A DNA stretch of 5,406 nucleotides from Phycisphaeraceae bacterium (GTDB lineage: Bacteria; Planctomycetota; Phycisphaerae; Phycisphaerales; Phycisphaeraceae): the NCBI GenBank assembly GCA_029260695.1, contig JAJDCT010000151.1:1-5406 (forward strand). The letters run 5' to 3'. Shown in pieces: positions 1 to 5,406 of this stretch. Numbering within the stretch: the first letter of the stretch is position 1; every line of letters begins with the position of its first letter. The notes below the pieces were generated by a model. The model was not told the origin of the DNA. It saw only the letters and a list, made by a program, of their open reading frames with translations, and did no database searches. The position numbers were made by a program, and so were the translations under genes.

Positions 1-964
1 CCGGCAAACCAAGCTCGTCGCGCAGCCGGCGGCGTTCGTCTTCGATCAAGGTCAGATCTGTGACGTTCTTCGTATTCATCGCGATGCCGATGACCTTGCT
101 GGGGTGCATGTGGTCTACGGCTTGCCCGTAGAGGCTGATGATGTCTTTCAATGGCGGGATGGCCAGGTGTTCCATGCCGTAGACTTCGGTGCGTCCCAGT
201 TCCATGCACATGACCAGGCCGTGTGGCACGCACCCGTGCAGCAGCCCGAGTGTGACCGAGGAATAACGCGGCTGGACTAGGCTGGCCTGGCCCTCGATGA
301 CCATGATGTCGTGGTGCTGATTTTGAAGGACGAGTTTTTCCGCCGCGCCGTTGATGAAGTCGGCCACGACGCAGTCGATCGGGATGCCCGAGCCCTCGAT
401 CATGATCCCGGTCTGCCCGGTGGCGACGAAGGCGGCGTCAAAACCTGATTCATTCAGAGCCTTGGCCAACTCAATAGCGACGACCATCTTCCCGACCGAA
501 CAGTCGTTGCCAACGGTCTGGATGCGCAGGCAGGCGTTGTTGATGTCTTTGCGTTGAGTGACGTCGCGTTCGTCGTTCTTGCGGACATCGTTGAGCGTGA
601 CGCCGGCCTCGTATGCGGCGTGTGCGATCTGCGGATCGTCACAAAGGAAGGCGTGCAGGCCGGACTCGATGTTCATCCCCCTGCGGATCGCATCCAGGAT
701 GTTCTCTCGCATCTCTTCGGGCAAGACACCGCCGGGGGTGGCGATCCCGATCAGCAGCGTGTCCGCGTCTTTCACCTGATCCAACGAGCCGACCACGGGG
801 ATGTCGCCGCCGACCCCGAAGACCGCCTCGCAAGTACGCCCGGCCTCTTGGCCATCGAGCACGGCGAGGACCTGATTAGGACGGTACCGCAACAGACTCA
901 CGGCGGTCTTAGCCTTGAGTGTGCGGGAGAATCCCTGGGTGAGAATGACAAGCCGACGCTGCAT
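1..964 (-). CDS. DUF1611 family P-loop protein (DgcN-like), C-terminus beyond window
   Basis: Reading the minus strand from the ATG at 964 gives 321 uninterrupted codons to the window edge with no stop, so the gene is partial at its 3' end. The protein begins MQRRLVILTQGF. Residues 1 to about 125 look like the Rossmann-like N-terminal DUF1611 domain, including the GIATPGG turn near 73-79. A second domain starts near 148 with a P-loop, GNDCSVGKM, at 152-160. It is followed by the family signatures EGQASLVQPRYS (224-235), a GLLHG stretch, and MELGRTEVYGMEHL (254-267). From family knowledge, DUF1611 members are usually about 330-350 residues, so only a short tail is missing. One characterised member, DgcN, N-acetylates D-glutamate and works with an enolase-superfamily partner, DgcA. 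That partner, if present, would lie left of the window. The start is supported by AGGGA seven bases upstream. The family call is firm; the substrate is inferred only. Confidence 0.88.
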   Translation of the reverse strand, partial: MQRRLVILTQGFSRTLKAKTAVSLLRYRPNQVLAVLDGQEAGRTCEAVFGVGGDIPVVGSLDQVKDADTLLIGIATPGGVLPEEMRENILDAIRRGMNIESGLHAFLCDDPQIAHAAYEAGVTLNDVRKNDERDVTQRKDINNACLRIQTVGNDCSVGKMVVAIELAKALNESGFDAAFVATGQTGIMIEGSGIPIDCVVADFINGAAEKLVLQNQHHDIMVIEGQASLVQPRYSSVTLGLLHGCVPHGLVMCMELGRTEVYGMEHLAIPPLKDIISLYGQAVDHMHPSKVIGIAMNTKNVTDLTLIEDERRRLRDELGLP

Positions 965-971
965 GGACCGA

Positions 972-976
972 TCCCT
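972..976 (-). promoter_or_regulatory. Shine-Dalgarno of the DUF1611 gene
   Basis: On the minus strand AGGGA lies seven bases before the ATG at 964. It fixes the start codon, since no better start with a ribosome site is visible further upstream. Confidence 0.6.
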
Positions 977-994
977 GGGGTGGGTGTGGCGGTG

Positions 995-1023
995 AGTCTA
1001 TCCGGCGGGAGATGCCAGAACAA
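995..1023 (-). promoter_or_regulatory. Candidate sigma-70-type promoter for the DUF1611 gene
   Basis: Read on the minus strand, TTGTTC (1018-1023) and TAGACT (995-1000) are separated by exactly 17 bases. They match three and four of six consensus positions. Transcription would start near 988, giving a leader of roughly 24 nt that just contains the Shine-Dalgarno. This is inferred from sequence and spacing only. Confidence 0.4.
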
Positions 1024-1071
1024 AACACGCTGATAAAGGCCTGTTTCCAAAGGGGTAGGGTATCTGAAGAC

Positions 1072-2224
<1,153 letters not shown>

Positions 2225-2256
2225 GCCTCGAGTGCAAATCAATAAGCGAATCCAAG

Positions 2257-2280
2257 CCCGGCCGAAAGGCCGGGTTTTTT
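2257..2280 (+). terminator. Rho-independent terminator of gap
   Basis: CCCGGCC (2257-2263) pairs perfectly with GGCCGGG (2268-2274) across a GAAA tetraloop of the stabilising GNRA class, and six T follow immediately (2275-2280). The hairpin begins 32 bases after the gap stop codon. It ends the gap transcript and separates gap from the acyltransferase gene. Confidence 0.95.
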
Positions 2281-2328
2281 CATGCACGCTACGGGATGCA
2301 AACAACCCACGGTTTACGCTACGATGAG

Positions 2329-2349
2329 CCGTATGCATGTATCATACGG
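2329..2349. repeat. 7-bp inverted repeat, operator-like
   Basis: CCGTATG (2329-2335) is repeated in inverted orientation as CATACGG (2343-2349) with a seven-base spacer, a 21-bp dyad typical in size of a dimeric regulator site. A -10-like TATCAT (2340-2345) overlaps the right arm, but no -35 lies at a proper distance. A further partial copy, CCGTAT, is at 2443-2448. The site lies 140 bp upstream of the acyltransferase start. The role as an operator is inferred; it could also form a hairpin in RNA. Confidence 0.4.
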
Positions 2350-2386
2350 ATTCTGCTTGATTCGTGGGCGTCAGTTTTTCCCACAG

Positions 2387-2405
2387 CCCCCGGCTTTGCC
2401 GGGGG
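2387..2405. repeat. GC-rich perfect palindrome, non-terminator hairpin
   Basis: CCCCCGGC (2387-2394) and GCCGGGGG (2398-2405) form an 8-bp stem with a TTT loop. There is no T-run after the stem on either strand: the T-rich stretch just upstream would read as A on the minus strand. It is therefore unlikely to be an ordinary intrinsic terminator. It may be a dispersed palindromic repeat or a leader hairpin of the acyltransferase gene. Confidence 0.6.
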
Positions 2406-2488
2406 ATTGGCCATGATGATGGGCGCAAGTTTTAATCGTGATCCGTATCAGATAACCCTTTGAACGCTCCCGTTGGAAAGCCACAACT

Positions 2489-3388
2489 ATGCCGAGCCTG
2501 ATGTCACGGATAAAGACAGGCCTGCGCGCGGCGAAGCAGCGTGTGCGTGCTTTCCGCAAGAAGCTCAGCGGGCCGACCGTGCGAGCTGCGGCATGGTTGC
2601 TTGCGTGGGTTTACGCGGGTTACATGTCTGTGGTCTGGCGCACCAGCCGGATTGAGTCACACGGTTTCACACGGGCGGCCAGCGCCATGGTCAGACACCG
2701 CAACATCCTGGTGACCTTGTGGCACGAGAACGTCGTGCTGACGCCATGGGCCTACCGGGAGTTCAAGCCGACCACGCTCGCCAGCCGCAGCGATATCGGA
2801 GAGGTGATCTCCGCGGCGCTGACACGTCAGGGCTACCACATGTTTCGGGGCGGATCGTCTAAGGGCAAATCGCGCCGGACCCCCATACTCAAAGACCTCG
2901 TCCAACACCTCAAGGACCGCGAGGGGGTACTCCTGGCATTGGCGGTCGACGGGTCATCCGGGCCTGTCCGGGTACTCAAGCCGGGGGCCATCGCGTTGTC
3001 CCACGAAACCGGCGCACCCATCTTTGCCGTCCACGCCGCCAGTTCACGGGCGCTCAAAGCCCCTAGCTGGGACCGGACCCGTTTCCCCCTGCCCTTTGGC
3101 CGGATCGTCATCGTGATGGAAGGGCCGCTGCGTTGCGACGATAACCCGCTGGGTGGCAGGGAATTCCGCCGACTGAGAGACCAGGCGCAGTTGATGCTAA
3201 CGGACGCGGCGAACCGGGCAGAGCATTTCCTCAAGCACGGTGAGCTTCCACCGCCAAACCCGGCCCTGGACCTGGACCCGTCCTACGGCGAAGAAGATAA
3301 GCGAGTGAGCCGGTCCCTCCTGCTCCCCCACGACCCACTGCCAAATCCCAGGCTCAGAGACGACCCACTCCCCGCAAGCGATCCCTGA
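2489..3388 (+). CDS. DUF374 lysophospholipid/lipid A-type acyltransferase
   Basis: The 299-residue product matches the DUF374 family, membrane-associated acyltransferases distantly related to the PlsC/LpxL group. Helicobacter LpxJ, a lipid A secondary acyltransferase, is to my knowledge a member. A basic N-terminus (residues 8-25) precedes one hydrophobic segment (about 33-50), consistent with inner-membrane anchoring. Family blocks follow in order: LWHENV (77-82) with the likely catalytic His79, LASRSDIGEVIS (97-108), FRGGSSKG (119-126), AVDGSSGP (152-159), LKPGAIALSHETGAPI (163-178) and SWDRTRFPLPFG (193-204). Two spots differ from the usual pattern: DGSSGP in place of DGPRGP, and SDIGE where DGE is common. 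The tail from about 253 is proline-rich and probably disordered, with DPLP twice. The start at 2489 has a weak GGAAAG eight bases upstream; Met5 (2501) is an alternative. The exact acyl acceptor cannot be read from sequence. Confidence 0.85.
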   Translation: MPSLMSRIKTGLRAAKQRVRAFRKKLSGPTVRAAAWLLAWVYAGYMSVVWRTSRIESHGFTRAASAMVRHRNILVTLWHENVVLTPWAYREFKPTTLASRSDIGEVISAALTRQGYHMFRGGSSKGKSRRTPILKDLVQHLKDREGVLLALAVDGSSGPVRVLKPGAIALSHETGAPIFAVHAASSRALKAPSWDRTRFPLPFGRIVIVMEGPLRCDDNPLGGREFRRLRDQAQLMLTDAANRAEHFLKHGELPPPNPALDLDPSYGEEDKRVSRSLLLPHDPLPNPRLRDDPLPASDP

Positions 3389-3486
3389 ACCACCCCGCTA
3401 CCGCTACCTATACATTTCCGCCATACCTGCACACACGCCCCAATCACCGCCAGGCATGTCAATCAAACAATTTCTGCCTAATTTTC

Positions 3487-3516
3487 TTGCTTTGGCTCCC
3501 CGCCCGCTGGTAAAAT
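3487..3516 (+). promoter_or_regulatory. Candidate extended -10 promoter for the PEP-CTERM pair
   Basis: TAAAAT (3511-3516) matches five of six -10 positions and is preceded by TGG, giving an extended -10 (TGnTAAAAT). TTGCTT (3487-3492) lies 18 bases upstream as a weak -35. Transcription would start near 3523, about 110 nt before the first PEP-CTERM gene. The bases from 3389 to 3486 show no terminator or other recognisable element. Confidence 0.55.
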
Positions 3517-3527
3517 CGGGCTGTGAT

Positions 3528-3577
3528 GTCCCCTCTATGTAGCGGGGGACCAGGCGGCTATTCCACCGCCCATGGAG
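3528..3577 (+). promoter_or_regulatory. Structured 5' leader with tandem hairpins, function unknown
   Basis: Just after the predicted start point, GTCCCCT (3528-3534) pairs with GGGGGAC (3544-3550), with one G-U pair and a nine-base loop. Next, GGCGG (3553-3557) pairs with CCGCC (3566-3570) across an eight-base loop. The loop bases TTCCA (3561-3565) are complementary to TGGAG (3573-3577), which would make an H-type pseudoknot, though the two-base connector CA is short. CCGCC could alternatively pair with a second GGCGG at 3605-3609, nearer the ribosome site. I recognise no known riboswitch family. The pairings are seen in the sequence; a regulatory role is inferred. Confidence 0.35.
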
Positions 3578-3620
3578 AAACCGAATCACCCTCAAGCACG
3601 CACCGGCGGCCTTTTCTCAC

Positions 3621-3625
3621 AGGAG
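3621..3625 (+). promoter_or_regulatory. Shine-Dalgarno of the first PEP-CTERM gene
   Basis: AGGAG lies seven bases before the ATG at 3633. This favours 3633 over the in-frame ATG at 3648. Confidence 0.75.
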
Positions 3626-3632
3626 CCGACTC

Positions 3633-4334
3633 ATGCACCCCCTAGCGATGCGCCTCGCCCCGTTCGCCGGCATCATCGCGCTGAACATGCACGCCGCCCT
3701 TGCCTCGGCCAACACCATGTCCTGGGTGAACGTCCCCATCCCGGCGGGGACGACGGTGAACAACCTCAACTCCACACCCACAGGCCTGACAACACTGGAC
3801 GGCTTTCAGAGCTGGGACCTGACACTTAACACCACCAGCGACTGGACCGGTGCCATCCTGCAAGTCAACCTGACCAACGGGTCGATCTTCCAGGAAGGCG
3901 AGGGCATACCATTCGCATCGAACGGCGTGACTCTCCGCCAGCCCGACCCCAACGGTTTCGCCCCGTTTCCCTCCTCCGAGTTCGACAGCTATATCTTCGA
4001 CCCGCACGGCGGGGCGTCGATCTCAGGCGCTGCGTGCATAAGCTGCAGCCCTGTAGGCGTACTGCAGTTCGACTCAGAAGCAATCAACATATTTTGGAAC
4101 AGCCCCGGTGCCGACAACGCCGACGTGGGTATCTTCAGTATCGCACGGGTCACCCTCAGCCCGGATGCAAACGGTACCGCACATGTGGAATTCACGGTCG
4201 CAGGACAGGCCGGGAGAATTGAAGCCGATTTCCTCGTCCAAGATGGTCTAATTGTCCCCGTCCCCGAGCCTGCGTCACTCGCCCTGCTTAGCTTTGGTGG
4301 GCTTGGGTTGGTGCGTCGACGCAAAACCAAATAA
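3633..4334 (+). CDS. Secreted PEP-CTERM protein, first of a tandem paralog pair
   Basis: The product of 233 residues has a Sec-type signal peptide, with likely cleavage after ALASA (residue 26), and a mature part starting NTMSW. The C-terminus is a classic PEP-CTERM sorting signal: VPVPEPAS at 208-215, a hydrophobic stretch, and RRRKTK at the end. From family knowledge, such proteins cross the inner membrane and are processed by an exosortase, usually encoded far away; none is in this window. The body has no catalytic motif that I recognise. It appears to be a beta-rich domain with conserved blocks around LQVNLTNGSIFQ, EFDSYIFDPHGGA (116-128), a CISC pair, and GIFSIARVTLSPDANGT. The arrangement of an FD-Y block followed by an ARLT-like block recurs in planctomycete PEP-CTERM proteins of unknown function. 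It is probably co-transcribed with its paralog 16 bases downstream. Confidence 0.88.
   Translation: MHPLAMRLAPFAGIIALNMHAALASANTMSWVNVPIPAGTTVNNLNSTPTGLTTLDGFQSWDLTLNTTSDWTGAILQVNLTNGSIFQEGEGIPFASNGVTLRQPDPNGFAPFPSSEFDSYIFDPHGGASISGAACISCSPVGVLQFDSEAINIFWNSPGADNADVGIFSIARVTLSPDANGTAHVEFTVAGQAGRIEADFLVQDGLIVPVPEPASLALLSFGGLGLVRRRKTK
3981..4016 (+). repeat. 36-base identical block between the PEP-CTERM paralogs, copy 1
   Basis: This stretch is base-for-base identical to 4705-4740, including silent third positions, and encodes FDSYIFDPHGGA in both genes. The flanking codons differ, so this is the longest exact match that I see within the tandem duplication. Confidence 0.9.
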
Positions 4335-4338
4335 ATCT

Positions 4339-4344
4339 GGAGGT
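4339..4344 (+). promoter_or_regulatory. Strong Shine-Dalgarno of the second PEP-CTERM gene
   Basis: GGAGGT, a near-perfect anti-16S match, lies six bases before the ATG at 4351 and within the 16-base gap after the first PEP-CTERM stop. It decides the start: the longer open frame from 4252 would overlap the upstream gene and hide the signal peptide. Confidence 0.85.
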
Positions 4345-4350
4345 CACCCC

Positions 4351-5067
4351 ATGAAACACATCCCCACCCTATCAACTTTAGCCTGCGTACTTGGCCTGTT
4401 CTTGACAGTTCACCCCGCCTCGGCCAACACCGCGTCGTGGTCGTCCTCCTCAGTGCCACTGGGCACCAATATCGTTGATGGCATCACGTTTCCGTTTGTC
4501 CCGCCGGGGCCCGTGATCGGCAACCTCGACGGGTTCATTGTCAATGACCTGATCATGAACACCACCATCGACTGGACCGCAACCTTCCTGCAAGTCAACC
4601 TGACCAGCGGGTCGATCTTTCAGGAAAAAGAAGGCTTCGGGCAGAACGGCGTCACACTGGGACAGACCGATCCCAACGGATTTTCATTCTTGCCCTCATC
4701 CGAATTCGACAGCTATATCTTCGACCCGCACGGCGGGGCGCAAATCCAAAGTGCATGTGCTGCTATTGGTCCGTGCCCACACACTCAATTCGACACTTCC
4801 ACAATCGACATTTCATGGAACAGTGCCGGAGCCGACACCTCCGACCTCGGCATCTTCAGCATCGCACGCGTGACCCTCAGCCCGGACGCGAATGGCACCG
4901 CCTTTGTGGCGTCCCTGGTTTCAGGCGCAGCTAGTAGAGTTGAAACCGATTTCCTGATCCAGAACGGCCATATCGTCCCCGTCCCCGAACCGGCGTCCGT
5001 GCTGCTGCTGGGTCTGAGCGGGCTGGGATTGATGCGTCGGCGTAGCTGCCGTGGTGGCGAAATCTGA
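4351..5067 (+). CDS. Secreted PEP-CTERM protein, second of a tandem paralog pair
   Basis: The product of 238 residues starts at an ATG with a strong ribosome site. A signal peptide (MKHIPTL then a hydrophobic core) ends at PASA, giving a mature start NTASW that mirrors the upstream paralog. The same blocks follow: NTTIDWT, LQVNLTSGSIFQE, NGVTLGQTDPNGF, EFDSYIFDPHGGA (118-130), ISWNSAGAD, and LGIFSIARVTLSPDANGT. The PEP-CTERM signal is VPVPEPAS (209-216), then a Leu-rich segment and RRR. Unlike its neighbour, it has a further seven residues after RRR (SCRGGEI). By eye, more than half of the mature residues are identical to the first copy. The cysteines differ: two with five residues between them here, against CISC upstream. 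The function is unknown; a surface or extracellular-matrix role is inferred only from the sorting signal. Confidence 0.9.
   Translation: MKHIPTLSTLACVLGLFLTVHPASANTASWSSSSVPLGTNIVDGITFPFVPPGPVIGNLDGFIVNDLIMNTTIDWTATFLQVNLTSGSIFQEKEGFGQNGVTLGQTDPNGFSFLPSSEFDSYIFDPHGGAQIQSACAAIGPCPHTQFDTSTIDISWNSAGADTSDLGIFSIARVTLSPDANGTAFVASLVSGAASRVETDFLIQNGHIVPVPEPASVLLLGLSGLGLMRRRSCRGGEI
4705..4740 (+). repeat. 36-base identical block between the PEP-CTERM paralogs, copy 2
   Basis: Direct repeat of 3981-4016, in the same reading frame of the second paralog and 724 bases downstream. Confidence 0.9.
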
Positions 5068-5076
5068 GCCGGTCGT

Positions 5077-5082
5077 TACACT
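5077..5082 (+). promoter_or_regulatory. Possible -10 element for a leaderless carA transcript
   Basis: TACACT matches four of six -10 positions and ends nine bases before the carA ATG, so transcription would start at or next to the start codon. No good -35 is visible 16-18 bases upstream. The alternative is read-through from the PEP-CTERM operon, since no terminator lies between the genes. Confidence 0.25.
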
Positions 5083-5091
5083 TCGGCCACC

Positions 5092-5406
5092 ATGAGCGGA
5101 CAGGGCAGAAATACACAACCCCCGGAATCCCCGCTGACTCCCCCACCAACCGCCCGGCTGGCTCTGGAAGACGGCAGCGTCTTTGTCGGCGAGGCGTTTG
5201 GGGATACCACGGCGAAGACCCTGGATGCGGAGGTCTGTTTCAATACCTCGCTCAGCGGCTACCAGGAGGTCCTGACCGACCCGTCGTATGCCGGGCAGAT
5301 CGTAACGATGACCTGCCCGCTGATCGGGAACTACGGGGTCAATGACGGCGATCTAGAATCCTCACGGGCCCAGCCCCGTGGGTTCGTGGTGCGGGAGCTT
5401 TCCCAC
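5092..5406 (+). CDS. carA: Carbamoyl-phosphate synthase small subunit, N-terminal part
   Basis: The 105 codons from the ATG at 5092 to the window edge encode the N-terminal domain of CarA. With CarB, this cytosolic subunit makes carbamoyl phosphate from glutamine, bicarbonate and ATP for pyrimidine and arginine synthesis. Recognisable family blocks are [15 protein letters not shown] (23-37), [22 protein letters not shown] (start near 52) and [15 protein letters not shown], ending in GFVVREL. The amidotransferase domain with its Cys-His-Glu triad lies beyond the right edge; a full CarA is about 360-390 residues. The first 22 or so residues are a Pro- and Ser-rich extension before the usual start of the fold. 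No earlier start is possible, because the in-frame TGA of the upstream gene lies 24 bases before. There is no Shine-Dalgarno. Confidence 0.95.
   Translation, partial: MSGQGRNTQPPESPLTPPPTARLALEDGSVFVGEAFGDTTAKTLDAEVCFNTSLSGYQEVLTDPSYAGQIVTMTCPLIGNYGVNDGDLESSRAQPRGFVVRELSH

Noticed and set aside
554..1033. A plus-strand open frame of 159 codons overlapping the DUF1611 gene
   Set aside because: The minus-strand DUF1611 reading is continuous with clear family motifs. The plus-strand product is low-complexity shadow translation with no ribosome site.
2281..2488. Search for a small RNA or small protein gene between gap and the acyltransferase
   Set aside because: There are palindromes, but no complete promoter-terminator pair and no short frame with a ribosome site that I could support.
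4252..4350. A longer N-terminus for the second PEP-CTERM gene, starting at 4252
   Set aside because: It overlaps the upstream gene and would bury the signal peptide. The GGAGGT six bases before 4351 clearly marks the true start.
5065..5091. Possible PEP-CTERM/CarA fusion by TGA read-through, since both genes share a frame
   Set aside because: The sharing has a one-in-three chance of occurring. A PEP-CTERM tail followed by a cytosolic enzyme makes no biological sense, and no recoding signal is seen.
5086..5095. GCCACCATG at the carA start, resembling a eukaryotic Kozak sequence
   Set aside because: The surrounding genes, Shine-Dalgarno sites and terminator are bacterial. The match is short and coincidental.

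Overview
The window looks like a housekeeping stretch of a GC-rich planctomycete chromosome, most likely class Phycisphaerae. This is an inference. It rests on two secreted proteins ending in PEP-CTERM tails of the form VPVPEPAS, a hydrophobic segment, then RRR, together with the general style of the other proteins. No taxonomic marker such as rRNA is present.

From left to right there are six protein genes. (1) Positions 1-964, minus strand: a DUF1611-family P-loop protein, related to the D-glutamate N-acetyltransferase DgcN, whose C-terminus runs off the left edge. (2) A 234-base divergent intergenic region with a recognisable promoter on each strand. (3) Positions 1199-2224, plus strand: glyceraldehyde-3-phosphate dehydrogenase (gap), closed by a textbook rho-independent terminator, so it is probably monocistronic. 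(4) Positions 2225-2488: an intergenic region that holds the terminator, a 7-bp inverted repeat and a GC-rich perfect hairpin. (5) Positions 2489-3388: a DUF374 lysophospholipid/lipid A-type acyltransferase. (6) Positions 3389-3632: an intergenic region with a good extended -10 promoter and a structured leader of about 110 nt. (7) Positions 3633-4334 and 4351-5067: two tandem paralogous PEP-CTERM secreted proteins, 16 bases apart, each with a strong Shine-Dalgarno. (8) Position 5092 to the right edge: the N-terminal 105 codons of carA, the carbamoyl-phosphate synthase small subunit, which has no Shine-Dalgarno.

The genes do not form one pathway. Glycolysis (gap), pyrimidine/arginine precursor synthesis (carA), envelope lipid acylation (DUF374) and probably amino-acid metabolism (DUF1611) sit side by side. 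The PEP-CTERM pair is the only clear functional unit: probably one transcript, made by a tandem duplication, whose products would be exported by Sec and anchored or processed by an exosortase encoded elsewhere.

I did not find a convincing new defence, mobile or RNA-guided system. The features most worth a second look are the structured leader before the PEP-CTERM pair (tandem hairpins with a possible pseudoknot), the uneven divergence of the two paralogs, the palindromic sites upstream of the acyltransferase gene, and the possibly leaderless start of carA.
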